64,000 bases of DNA. It comes from Leifsonia sp. Root227 (lineage in GTDB: Bacteria > Actinomycetota > Actinomycetes > Actinomycetales > Microbacteriaceae). The translations under genes and the position numbers were made by a program. The notes under the pieces were generated by a model that worked only from the letters and a program-made list of their open reading frames with translations, did not search any database and was not told the DNA's origin. This document shows positions 41,956 through 49,893 of this stretch, piece after piece; position 1 is the stretch's first letter; each line of letters begins with the position of its first letter. The stretch is taken from NCBI RefSeq assembly GCF_001428745.1, contig NZ_LMIO01000004.1, forward strand, positions 496,001 to 560,000, written 5' to 3'.

Positions 41956-42507
41956 TCAGAGCTGATCCGACGCCTCGATGCTGGCGTCCGCATACAGAGC
42001 GGGCAGCTGCAGCGTGAGCCACGGGCTGAACGCCCAGGGTGTCGCCTCCACCGCGCCGAGCAGCGTGCGGGGGTCCACCCAGTGCCACTCGGCCACTTCG
42101 CTCGGCTCCGGGGCGAGCTCGCCGCTGATCGTGGCCGTGTACACGGGGCAGACCTCGTACTCGACGATGCCGCCCGCATCCACTGCCCGGTAGCGGAAAT
42201 CGGGGAGCACGACCGCGACGTTCTCGATGGCGACGCCCAGCTCCTCACCCGCCCTGCGTCGGATGGCATCCTCGAACCCCTCGCCGGGGGCGGGGTGCCC
42301 GCAGAACGAGTTCGTCCACACGCCGGGCCAGGTCAGCTTGCCCAGCGCGCGGCGGGTGACCAGGATGCGACCGTCGCCGTCGAACAGGTGGCACGAGAAC
42401 GCCAGGTGCAGCGGCGTGTCCGTGGTGTGGACGGTCGCCTTGTCTGCGACGCCGATCGGGGTGCCGTCGTCGGCGAGCAGGACGACCTCTTCGCGGGATG
42501 CGGTCAT
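41956..42507 (-). CDS. idi: Isopentenyl-diphosphate delta-isomerase, type I
   Basis: NUDIX-fold isomerase of 183 residues that interconverts IPP and DMAPP for isoprenoid synthesis. ATG 42507 is chosen; the frame upstream to 42558 lacks family similarity. Blocks: LHLAFSCHLFDGDG with metal-binding His, TWPGVWTNSFCGHPAPGE with the catalytic Cys, and AGEELGV from the NUDIX box, then EYEVCPVYTA and EVAEWHWVDP. Divergent from the SRPBCC gene. Confidence 0.92.
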   Translation of the reverse strand: MTASREEVVLLADDGTPIGVADKATVHTTDTPLHLAFSCHLFDGDGRILVTRRALGKLTWPGVWTNSFCGHPAPGEGFEDAIRRRAGEELGVAIENVAVVLPDFRYRAVDAGGIVEYEVCPVYTATISGELAPEPSEVAEWHWVDPRTLLGAVEATPWAFSPWLTLQLPALYADASIEASDQL

Positions 42508-42581
42508 GGGTCCATTCTCGCTGATCGGCGGGACCGGAGTGCCATCGCGCCCTGCCATTCAGGACGGGTAGGGAACTCCCC

Positions 42582-42587
42582 TATATT
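42582..42587 (+). promoter_or_regulatory. TATATT -10 box of the SRPBCC gene (leaderless)
   Basis: TATATT ends six bases before the GTG start at 42594. There is no Shine-Dalgarno sequence between them. Confidence 0.55.
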
Positions 42588-42593
42588 CGAAGC

Positions 42594-43040
42594 GTGCCGA
42601 AGCCGAAAGAGACGATCGTGACCATCGACATCGCCGCGAGCCCCGACCGCGTCTTCGCAGCTCTCGCCGACCTGGACGGCTATCCCGGCTGGCTGCCGCG
42701 CACCAGGACGAGCGCGTCCGGCGCCGCTGTCGGGAAGGGGACCGCGTACACCGACGCCAGCCTGATCGGCACGGCGCACGGCACCGTCCTCGAGTACGAA
42801 CCGGTCCGGCTCCTCGTCTTCCAGCAGAAGGCGGCCCCGAAGCGATCAGGCGGCAGTGCTCTGTCGATCACGATTCGCTACGAACTGACGCCGATCGAGG
42901 GCGGCACGCGGGTGGTCCGCACCGGCGCCATGGTGGCGAGCGGCCTCATCCGCGCGGTTGGCCCCCTCGCCGCTTCCGCCATAGCGTCGGAGAACCGACG
43001 GACCCTCCGGGTGCTGAAGGAGCACCTGGAACAGCGGTAG
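42594..43040 (+). CDS. SRPBCC-fold (polyketide cyclase/START-like) protein
   Basis: Protein of 148 residues with the helix-grip fold: IDIAASPDRVFAALADLDGYPGWLP at the N terminus, a curved sheet with TVLEYEPVRLLVFQQ, ITIRYELTPIEGGTRVVRTG, and a long C-terminal helix. Such proteins bind hydrophobic ligands in a central cavity; some are cyclases or toxins, most are unassigned. The mRNA appears leaderless. Confidence 0.82.
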   Translation: MPKPKETIVTIDIAASPDRVFAALADLDGYPGWLPRTRTSASGAAVGKGTAYTDASLIGTAHGTVLEYEPVRLLVFQQKAAPKRSGGSALSITIRYELTPIEGGTRVVRTGAMVASGLIRAVGPLAASAIASENRRTLRVLKEHLEQR

Positions 43041-43107
43041 AGACGGCGGGAGCGCGGCGAGTGGGACCACGACGGTGGCTGCGCCCGATCGGACGGGCGC
43101 ACAGCTG

Positions 43108-44046
43108 TCACTTCTCCTGCGATGGAGAGCTGCCGTCCGGCGCGGAGGTGTCGTCGGCCGGTGCCGGTGCCGGTGCCGGTGCCGGTGCTGCTGCCGCTGG
43201 GGCGTCCTCCGGTGCGGACTTCTCGTGCCAGCCGAGGTTGCGCGCCATCGCCTCGAGGGTGGAGATGGTGGTCGCGTAGTCCGCCTCGCTGATCCCGGAG
43301 GTCATCGAGGTGCGAAGGCCCTGGATGCGATCACGGGCCGACTCGTGCGCCGCACGTCCGGCGTCGGTCAGCTCGACCACCTCGTTGCGGTCGCCCGACA
43401 GGGTGACCCAGCCTCGCTCCACGAAGTCGGCGATGGTCGCCTCGACGCGGGATGCGCGCGATGGGCGACGGGCGGCGCCGTGCGGGTGCTCGTGGCCGTG
43501 ATGGCCGTGGTGGTCGTGCTGGCTGTGGGTGTCGCGCGTGTGCTCGTCGTCGTGGTGGCGCCGGTGACCGTGGCAGGCTGCGTCGGCGTGCGCGAAGCCT
43601 TCCGGGCGGTGGTGCTCGCCAGGGCCGAAGCCGCGCCCCTCGCCAGGGCCGAAGCCGTGCCGCTCGCCTGGGCCGAAGCCGTGCCGCTCACGCAGCTCCT
43701 CGAACCGCTGCTGTCGCTGCTCCCAGAACGCTGCGCGTTCCTCGTCGGTCGCGAACCGCGGGTGTCCGAAGCGTCCGCGGCCTGAACCGCCTCGCTCGCC
43801 GCCGCGGAACCCGTACTGGCCGCGGGCGAACCCGCCTCGGCCGCGTCCGCCGCGACCGGGCGGAAGTGTGGCTGCGATGTCGTCGACGCTGGTCGCGCCG
43901 TCGGCGATCGTGTTGAGGACCCGCCAGCTTCCGCGGCGCAGGTCGTAGCCGGAGAGCTCGTGGCGCATCCGGTGGCGGAGCTCGTGCTCGATGACCCCGA
44001 ACCAGTAGCCGGGGGGTGTCGTGTGTGTATTCGTATCGGTGTTCAT
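43108..44046 (-). CDS. MarR-like regulator with a long Gly/His-rich insertion
   Basis: Protein of 312 residues. Residues 13-60 are the first helices of a MarR-type domain (RRGSWRVLNTIADGATSVDD), and 195-246 are its recognition helix and wing (ASRVEATIADFVERGWVTL, ELTDAGRAAHE). Between them lies a 130-residue insert: Gly/Arg-rich (63-95), a charged helix (100-121), three GFGPGE repeats (123-144), and a His-rich stretch with about 15 His in residues 152-189. The C terminus is Ala/Pro-rich. The insert could bind metal. Divergent from a second MarR-type gene; ATG 44046 fits the short gap. Confidence 0.75.
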   Translation of the reverse strand: MNTDTNTHTTPPGYWFGVIEHELRHRMRHELSGYDLRRGSWRVLNTIADGATSVDDIAATLPPGRGGRGRGGFARGQYGFRGGERGGSGRGRFGHPRFATDEERAAFWEQRQQRFEELRERHGFGPGERHGFGPGEGRGFGPGEHHRPEGFAHADAACHGHRRHHDDEHTRDTHSQHDHHGHHGHEHPHGAARRPSRASRVEATIADFVERGWVTLSGDRNEVVELTDAGRAAHESARDRIQGLRTSMTSGISEADYATTISTLEAMARNLGWHEKSAPEDAPAAAAPAPAPAPAPADDTSAPDGSSPSQEK

Positions 44047-44067
44047 CAGGAACCCTTTCCTATTGCA

Positions 44068-44101
44068 TGTACTGTTACAAGCAGTTGTATGATTACATAC
44101 A
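44068..44101. promoter_or_regulatory. Two palindromic operators between divergent MarR genes
   Basis: TGTACTGTTACA (44068-44079) and TGTATGATTACATACA (44086-44101) are inverted repeats with shared TGTA/TACA ends. The second one covers the A of the ATG at 44101. They lie in a 54-base gap between the two regulator genes and probably bind one or both products. Confidence 0.65.
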
Positions 44102-44853
44102 TGGAAATGAATGGTCAAGTCCCCGAATCCGATTCGCAGGATGCGGACATCGTGGCGCTCGTCGAGCAGTCCCTGATGGCCGTCCGTCACGATCAGTCGC
44201 GCCGCAGGATGCACGGAGGGCCGCCGTCGCACGGAATGCCTGGCCGTCCTCCGTGGCAGGAGGGCGTCGGCCACGGCCATCGCGGTGGCCAGGGCTGGGC
44301 GGGTCACGGCGGTCGCCACGGCTTCGATGCGCAGGACGGCGAGGCGGAGGACGCCTCCCGCGGCCGGTTCCCCGGCGGCGCGCCAGGCTCCGCCCCCGGC
44401 GATGGCTCCGTTCCCGGCGCGGGCTACGTCCCCGGCGGCTTCCCCGGCTTCGGCGACTCAGGCCGCCAGGCCCCCGGCCGTCGAGGCCGCCCGGACGGCT
44501 CCCTCGGCCGCGCCGCGCGCTTCCGGATGCTCGACGTGCTCGAAGCGGCGGAACGCGAGGGCGCGACGTACTCCATCAGCACCCTGGCACCGGCGATCGG
44601 CGTCGACCAGCCGCGCGCGAGCAGGCTCGTTCAGGAGGCTGTCGACCGCGGCCTCGTGAGCAGGGTGACCGATCCGGCCGATGCACGACGCACCCTCATC
44701 CAGTTGACGGCAGCGGGGCGCAAGCAGATCTCCGAGGTGCGCAACCACCGGCGTTCGGCGGTCGAGCAGGCACTCGAGGCATTCACGCCGGAGGAAGCGC
44801 GGACCTTCGCCGACTTGTTCGCACGATTCGTGCGGGCGTGGCCGCGCGACTGA
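44101..44853 (+). CDS. MarR-family regulator with Gly/Pro/His-rich linker
   Basis: Regulator of 250 residues. An N-terminal helix (DADIVALVEQSLMAVRHDQS) is separated from the winged helix by about 95 low-complexity residues rich in Gly, Pro and His. The DNA-binding part begins near 135 (RFRMLDVLEAAEREGATYSI) and contains LAPAIGVDQPRASRLVQEAV and the wing DPADARRTLIQLTAAG. So the insert lies before the HTH, not inside it as in the divergent neighbour. The start ATG lies inside a palindrome, which suggests tight autoregulation. Confidence 0.82.
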   Translation: MEMNGQVPESDSQDADIVALVEQSLMAVRHDQSRRRMHGGPPSHGMPGRPPWQEGVGHGHRGGQGWAGHGGRHGFDAQDGEAEDASRGRFPGGAPGSAPGDGSVPGAGYVPGGFPGFGDSGRQAPGRRGRPDGSLGRAARFRMLDVLEAAEREGATYSISTLAPAIGVDQPRASRLVQEAVDRGLVSRVTDPADARRTLIQLTAAGRKQISEVRNHRRSAVEQALEAFTPEEARTFADLFARFVRAWPRD

Positions 44854-44995
44854 GCACGTATCGCATCGCCAGCAGGCGAGCATCCCTCCACACCACGGCC
44901 TCCCGAAGAAACTTTCCACATCCTGTCGATCGGGGGTCGCGCCGTTCGACCTCTGGATGAAAAGGTCGAAAGGACCTCGAACCAAGGAGAAGACA

Positions 44996-45415
44996 ATGCC
45001 CAAGTACATGCTCATCCTGCGACCGACCGAGGCGTCGATGGCTGCCTTCGCGAACGTCGATTTCGAAGAGATCCTCAACGCAATGGGGCAGTTCAACGAC
45101 GAACTCATCCGGGCGGGCGTCCTGCTCGCAGCCGAGGGGCTCGCCGACCCGAGTGAGGGTGTCGTCGTCGACTTCACGGGTGAGACTCCCGTGGTCACCG
45201 ACGGCCCGTATGGGGAGACCCGCGAACTGTTCAACGGCTACTACATCCTCGACGTCGCGTCGGCGCAGGAGGCCGTCGAGTGGGCCAAGCGCGCACCGAT
45301 GATGTCCGGCAGCATCTGCGAGATCCGCCGGGTGCCGACGATCGACGAGTTCCCGCAGGACAACGTATGGATCCAGAAGGAACGCGCCTGGCGCGAGCAG
45401 ACCGGCCAGCTCTGA
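44996..45415 (+). CDS. YCII/DGPF-domain protein
   Basis: Protein of 139 residues; ATG 44996 follows AAGGAGA. It opens with MPKYMLILRPTEAS and has TDGPYGETRELFNGYYIL, a form of the DGPF motif. The fold is a ferredoxin-like dimer. These proteins are regularly encoded directly before ECF42 sigma factors, as here (16 bases apart). Their role is not settled; a signal-linked or enzymatic function has been proposed. Confidence 0.88.
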   Translation: MPKYMLILRPTEASMAAFANVDFEEILNAMGQFNDELIRAGVLLAAEGLADPSEGVVVDFTGETPVVTDGPYGETRELFNGYYILDVASAQEAVEWAKRAPMMSGSICEIRRVPTIDEFPQDNVWIQKERAWREQTGQL

Positions 45416-45431
45416 GGCACCCCGGCACCCT

Positions 45432-46688
45432 GTGACCACCAGCACAGCAGCGCGCGCGGCCGTCGAGGCCGTGTGGCGGATGGAGTCGGCGAGGATCGTC
45501 GGCGCCCTCGCCCGCTACGCCGGCGACTTCGCGCTCGCTGAAGACCTGGCCCAGGAGGCGCTCGCCGAGGCGCTCGTCTCCTGGGCGGTCGACGGCGTGC
45601 CTGCTCAACCCACCGGCTGGCTGCTCACCGTCGGCCGCCGCCGCGCGATCGACTCGTTCCGCAGGAGGGCGGCGCGCGACGACCGGTATGCGCTGCTCGC
45701 GCGCGACCTGGAGGAGACGCAACCCGGCGTCGATGCCCTGTTCGACCCAGGGGCCATCGACGACGACGTGCTCGCCCTGATGTTCGTGAGCTGCCACCCC
45801 GTCCTGTCCAGGGAGGCGCGCATCGCGCTCACGCTGCGCGTGGTCGGCGGTCTCACCAGCGACGAGATCGCGCGGGCGTTCCTGGTGCCGGTGCCGACCA
45901 TCCAGGCCAGGATCACCCGCGCCAAGAAGACGCTTTCGGCCGCGAGGGTCCCGTTCGCGGTGCCGGAGCCCGCCGAGCGAGGCGAACGCCTGGGATCGGT
46001 GCTGCAGGTGGTCTACCTGATCTTCTCGGAAGGGTCGTTCGCCTCCACGGGCGACACCTGGATGCGCACCGACCTCGCCGACGAGGCCCTCCGCCTCGCC
46101 AGGGTGCTCGTGCGTCTGGCGCCGGAGCCGGAGGCGTTCGGGCTGCTGGCGCTGATGGAGCTGACGGCGGCGCGCTTCCCCGCCAGAATGGATGCGGACG
46201 GCGAGCCTGTATTGCTGGAGGACCAGGACAGACGGCTCTGGGACACGGCAGCCATCCGGCGGGGACGGGCCGCGCTCGCGCACGCGGCGTCGGCAGGCAG
46301 AGGGCTCGGCGCATACGGCCTGCAGGCCTCGATCGCCGAGTGTCACGCTGTGGCGTCGTCGGTGGCGGAGACGGACTGGAATCGCATCGTCCTCCTCTAC
46401 GACGCGCTCGCTCAGCTCGCGCCGTCTCCGGTGGTCGAGCTGAATCGCGCGGTCGCCGTCGCCATGGCGGACGGCCCGGCCGCCGGTGTCGCGCTCGTGG
46501 ACGCGATGATCGAACGGGGGGAGCTCGCCGGCTCCTCCCTGCTCCCTGCGACGCGTGGCGAGCTGCTCGCCCGCCTGGGGCGACGGGATGCGGCGGCCGC
46601 GGCCCTCGAGGAGGCGCTCGCCCTCAGCCCGTCCCCATCGGAACGGACGGCCATCGTCGCCAAGCTCGACAGGCTGCGCTCCGGGTGA
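45432..46688 (+). CDS. ECF42-type RNA polymerase sigma factor with C-terminal TPR-like extension
   Basis: Sigma factor of 418 residues from GTG 45432. Sigma region 2 (ALAEDLAQEALAEALVSW, RRAIDSFRRR) and region 4 (LRVVGGLTSDEIARAFLVPV, IQARITRAKKTL) occupy the first 170 residues. The remaining 245 residues are helical repeats (LLALMELTAARFPARMD, ELNRAVAVAMADGPAAG) as in COG4941. In this group the extension, rather than an anti-sigma factor, is known to be needed for activity. Together with the upstream YCII gene it is a standard ECF42 locus. Confidence 0.92.
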   Translation: MTTSTAARAAVEAVWRMESARIVGALARYAGDFALAEDLAQEALAEALVSWAVDGVPAQPTGWLLTVGRRRAIDSFRRRAARDDRYALLARDLEETQPGVDALFDPGAIDDDVLALMFVSCHPVLSREARIALTLRVVGGLTSDEIARAFLVPVPTIQARITRAKKTLSAARVPFAVPEPAERGERLGSVLQVVYLIFSEGSFASTGDTWMRTDLADEALRLARVLVRLAPEPEAFGLLALMELTAARFPARMDADGEPVLLEDQDRRLWDTAAIRRGRAALAHAASAGRGLGAYGLQASIAECHAVASSVAETDWNRIVLLYDALAQLAPSPVVELNRAVAVAMADGPAAGVALVDAMIERGELAGSSLLPATRGELLARLGRRDAAAAALEEALALSPSPSERTAIVAKLDRLRSG

Positions 46689-46710
46689 CGCGCGTGGCTG
46701 GGCGGCTCGC

Positions 46711-46716
46711 TACGCT
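46711..46716 (+). promoter_or_regulatory. TACGCT -10 box of the NUDIX gene (leaderless)
   Basis: TACGCT ends six bases before the ATG at 46723, again with no ribosome-binding site in between. Confidence 0.55.
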
Positions 46717-46722
46717 CGTTCC

Positions 46723-47136
46723 ATGTCTCACCCCGTCATCACCGTCTCCGCGGTCGCGTTCGTCCGGGGGGACGGCGACGTCCTCACTGTCCGCAAGAAG
46801 GGCACGTCGCGGTTCATGCTGCCGGGTGGCAAGCCGGAACCGGGCGAGTCAGCGGCGGAGGCCGCCGTGCGCGAGGTGCGGGAGGAGGTCGGCATCGTCC
46901 TCGCCCATAGTGAGCTGCGGCTGCTCGGCGCTTGGGAGGCCGACGCGGCGAACGAGCCGGGCCACATCCTCGACGCGACGGTGTTCACGGCCGACCTCAC
47001 GGGCATCCCCGTTGCGGCCGCCGAGATCGCAGAGCTGCGCTGGTCGAGCCAGGCCGACCCGCTCGGCGACCTCGCCCCGCTCCTCCGCGACCGCGTCATC
47101 CCCGCCCTCGCCCAGCTCCCCGATCGTCGAGTCTGA
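46723..47136 (+). CDS. NUDIX hydrolase
   Basis: Pyrophosphohydrolase of 137 residues. The NUDIX box is complete, from GGKPEPGESAAEAAVRE to VREEVGI (about 37-60), with FMLPGG before it. The sequence type resembles MutT/ADP-ribose-pyrophosphatase-like members, but the substrate is unknown. The stop codon at 47134-47136 lies inside the left arm of the second 62-nt inverted-repeat element. Confidence 0.9.
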   Translation: MSHPVITVSAVAFVRGDGDVLTVRKKGTSRFMLPGGKPEPGESAAEAAVREVREEVGIVLAHSELRLLGAWEADAANEPGHILDATVFTADLTGIPVAAAEIAELRWSSQADPLGDLAPLLRDRVIPALAQLPDRRV

Positions 47137-47187
47137 ACTTCTTCAGGCGACACGCCGACCCCGGGTGTGAACAACTCCGGGCTCGAT
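47126..47187. repeat. 62-nt imperfect inverted repeat, copy 2
   Basis: Arms at 47126-47145 and 47168-47187 with a 22-nt spacer, the same geometry as 10361-10422. The left arm differs from copy 1 at two positions and the right arm at two. Three of the resulting pair changes are G-T wobbles, which would still pair in RNA. It lies between the convergent NUDIX and MFS genes and holds the NUDIX stop codon. Confidence 0.85.
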
Positions 47188-47223
47188 GATGGCGCGAAGG
47201 GGGCCGGGCAGGGCGCCGGGCGG

Positions 47224-48726
47224 TCAGCGCGTGGCGCGCACCGGGATGAGCAGCGCGAGGCCCGCGGCGAGCACGAGGACGATGCCGAGGATGCCCCAGT
47301 ACTGGGCGCCGCCGACCGCGACGAACGTCGCGAACAGCAGCGGCGCCAGGAATGAGACGGCGCGTCCGGTCGTGGCGTATAGCCCGAACACCTCGCCCTC
47401 CCTGCCGGCGGGCGTGACCCTGGCGAGGAAGGTGCGGCTCGCCGACTGCGCAGGCCCGACGAACAGGCAGAGCACGAGTCCGCCGATCCAGAACGCGGTC
47501 GCGCCGAGGTCGTGCGCGAAGAAGACGGCGAGCCCGGCGATCACCAGGCCGACCAGGGAGGTGACGATCACCGGCTTCGCCCCGAACCGGTCGTCGAAGC
47601 GGCCGGAAACGAACGTGCTGATACCGGCGACGACGTTCGCGGCGATGGCGAAGATGATGACGTCGCCGCTGCTGAACCCGAACGTGCCCTGCGCGAGGAT
47701 ACCGCCGAACGTGAACACGCCCACCAGGCCGTCACGGAACAGGGCTGATGCGATGAGGAACAGGACCGTGTTGCGGCTCTCCTTCCACAACCGTCCGATG
47801 TCGCGCACGAGCACGCCGTACGACTGGAAGAACCCCACCCGCGGTCGCCGGGAGCCGATTGGCATCTCCGGCACGGCGATCAGCACAGGGAGGGAGAAGA
47901 TCAGCGTCCAGGCTGCCGCGATCAGGGCGATGATCCGGATGTTGAGGCCGGCGTCCTCGGTGACGTGGAACATCCCGCCCGTGCCGTCGTCGTTGCCGGT
48001 GACGAGGCCGAAGTAGACGATGAGGAGCAGGACGATGCCGCCGAGGTATCCGGCGCCCCAGCCGAATCCGCTGACCCTGCCGACCGTTTTCGGCGTCGAC
48101 ACCTGCACGAGCATCGCGTTGTAGTTGACGGTCGCGATCTCGTAGAAGATCGTGCCGATGGCGACAAGGATCACGCCGAACAGGAAGTAGCCAGGCGCGC
48201 CGACGACGAAGAACATCAGCGCCGTCATCACCACCACCACGCCCGTGTTGATGCCGAGCCACAGCTTGCGGCGGCCCGATCCGTCCGTGCGCTGGCCGAG
48301 CACCGGGGCGATCAGGGCGACGACGATGCCCGCGATGGCGAGTCCCCAGCCGAGCCCGCTCGACAGCGGCGCCTCGGCGGCGGTGACGGCGGCGTGGGCC
48401 GGTCCGCTGAGGTCGGTCTCCGCATCCCGTGCCGCGACGAGCGCCGGGTCGACGAACAGGCTGCCCGTCAGGTAGACGGTGAACACGAAGGTCGTGATGA
48501 CGGCGTTGAACGCGGCCCCTCCCCAGTCCCAGAGCGCCCACGACACCACCTGACGACGAGGGATGCGGCGCTCGGCCGAGCTGTCGACGAACAGCGGAGA
48601 CGCGGAGGTGACCAGGGCATCGGTGTTCGCGGGCGGGGGCCCGGCCGGCGTCGGGGTGCCTGGCGCTGACGGAGGCTGGGTGCCGCGGTCGGCGTCGTTG
48701 CCGTTCGCGCTCGGGGGAGTGCTCAT
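47224..48726 (-). CDS. MFS transporter, Atg22-like
   Basis: Membrane transporter of 500 residues, about 12 helices. The N terminus is a 50-residue Pro/Ala-rich tail; then RRQVVSWALWDWGGAAFNAV, a signature of bacterial relatives of the vacuolar effluxer Atg22. A loop motif DGSGRRKLWLG follows helix 2-3, and FGAKPVI occurs mid-protein. Substrate unknown; amino acids are transported by the fungal namesake. The start ATG 48726 lies six bases after a TACGCT box. Confidence 0.87.
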   Translation of the reverse strand: MSTPPSANGNDADRGTQPPSAPGTPTPAGPPPANTDALVTSASPLFVDSSAERRIPRRQVVSWALWDWGGAAFNAVITTFVFTVYLTGSLFVDPALVAARDAETDLSGPAHAAVTAAEAPLSSGLGWGLAIAGIVVALIAPVLGQRTDGSGRRKLWLGINTGVVVVMTALMFFVVGAPGYFLFGVILVAIGTIFYEIATVNYNAMLVQVSTPKTVGRVSGFGWGAGYLGGIVLLLIVYFGLVTGNDDGTGGMFHVTEDAGLNIRIIALIAAAWTLIFSLPVLIAVPEMPIGSRRPRVGFFQSYGVLVRDIGRLWKESRNTVLFLIASALFRDGLVGVFTFGGILAQGTFGFSSGDVIIFAIAANVVAGISTFVSGRFDDRFGAKPVIVTSLVGLVIAGLAVFFAHDLGATAFWIGGLVLCLFVGPAQSASRTFLARVTPAGREGEVFGLYATTGRAVSFLAPLLFATFVAVGGAQYWGILGIVLVLAAGLALLIPVRATR

Positions 48727-48732
48727 GAGCAC

Positions 48733-48738
48733 AGCGTA
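48733..48738 (-). promoter_or_regulatory. TACGCT -10 box of the MFS gene (leaderless)
   Basis: On the minus strand TACGCT ends six bases before the ATG at 48726; the gap has no ribosome-binding site. Confidence 0.55.
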
Positions 48739-48854
48739 TGGCGTCGGGGTTGCCGGTGGGTGAACCGCGCGCTCGTGGCGTGCCCCGTCCCGATGATCCG
48801 TGCGGACACGGTTATCGCCGCACCGCCGCCGCGGATAGGCTCGCGCCGAAGGTG

Positions 48855-48878
48855 CTCCGGACGTGCATATGTCCGGAG
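48855..48878. promoter_or_regulatory. Perfect 8-bp inverted repeat upstream of membrane-protein gene
   Basis: CTCCGGAC and GTCCGGAG flank eight bases (GTGCATAT), 26 bases before the ATG at 48904. It may be an operator or, in RNA, a hairpin close to the ribosome site. Confidence 0.45.
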
Positions 48879-48903
48879 CGGCATACACGGCACGGAGGCT
48901 CAC

Positions 48904-49812
48904 ATGACGACGACGGCGAACCAGGTCCGACAGTACGGATGGGTGCGGCATCTGCTGCCCCGCATCGTGATCGGAGCGCTCATCGCTGCCGCGCTGGTGG
49001 GCGTCTACGCGGTGGTGATCGGCCGGTTCGACGAGACCTGCTGGCGGCTGATCGGCACGATCGCGCTGCTGGTCTTCTTCTCCCTGGTGTCCTGGTACGA
49101 CGCCGACGTGTCCGCCAGGCGAGCGGCCTGGTTCGGCGTGGTGAGCGTGATCACGTCCGCGTACCTGCTGATGGCGGGGCTGGCGAAGATCTGGGTGCCC
49201 GTCGCGGTCAACCCGGACGACCCGTTCGCGCACGGGCCGTGGTGGGAGCCGTTCGCGTGGATCGCCCTGGTGATCGTGACGCGGCTCGGGCTCCTGCACA
49301 TCCACCTGGTCCTGAACACGCAGCGGCGCTTCACCGGCCCGGTGATGAGCAAGGTCACCGTGGCGACACTGCTCCTCGTCGCGCTGCTCACCCTCGGGCT
49401 GTCCGTTCCGCTCGCGCTGCCGAGCGTCGACTTCGGCGAGACGTATTGGCGCCTGATGGCGGTGGTGGCGATCCTGGATGCCCTCGGCACCATCCTGATC
49501 CCGCTCACGTACACACTCTTCGGGCCGAAGCGGGAGAGGCCGCAGCCGTGGCCGCCCCAGCAGCCGGGCGCGTTCGCGCAGCCGACGGCCCCTCAGCCCG
49601 CGCCCCCCACCGCGACGCAGGCGCCCCAAACCGCGTTCGCAGCGGTTCCCGCCGCATCCCAGGTCCCCACCGCAACCCCGCCGACCGCCGCGTACCCCCG
49701 GCTCGACGTGGCCGGCGGCCTCCGGCTGGAGTGGCCGCGCTACATCAGCGGCCAGCCGCTCCCAGTGACGTCGGACGGCTCTCCCGACTTCACGGGCGTC
49801 GTCGGCTACTGA
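48904..49812 (+). CDS. Multi-helix membrane protein with proline-rich tail, unknown
   Basis: Protein of 302 residues; ATG 48904 is preferred over upstream starts because the preceding 48 codons lack membrane or domain features. Six hydrophobic helices occupy residues 18-200 (for example IVIGALIAAALVGVYAVVIG and LLVFFSLVSWYDA). From about 200 on there is a Pro/Gln/Ala/Thr tail, closing with a conserved-looking PRLDVAGGLRLEWPRY segment. No family recognised with confidence. Confidence 0.75.
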   Translation: MTTTANQVRQYGWVRHLLPRIVIGALIAAALVGVYAVVIGRFDETCWRLIGTIALLVFFSLVSWYDADVSARRAAWFGVVSVITSAYLLMAGLAKIWVPVAVNPDDPFAHGPWWEPFAWIALVIVTRLGLLHIHLVLNTQRRFTGPVMSKVTVATLLLVALLTLGLSVPLALPSVDFGETYWRLMAVVAILDALGTILIPLTYTLFGPKRERPQPWPPQQPGAFAQPTAPQPAPPTATQAPQTAFAAVPAASQVPTATPPTAAYPRLDVAGGLRLEWPRYISGQPLPVTSDGSPDFTGVVGY

Positions 49813-49893
49813 CGCTCACGAGCAGCGCGGGCCGACGGAGGTTCGGGGGCCGAACGAGAACGAGAAGGGGCGGCAGCGTCGAACGATCCTCGA

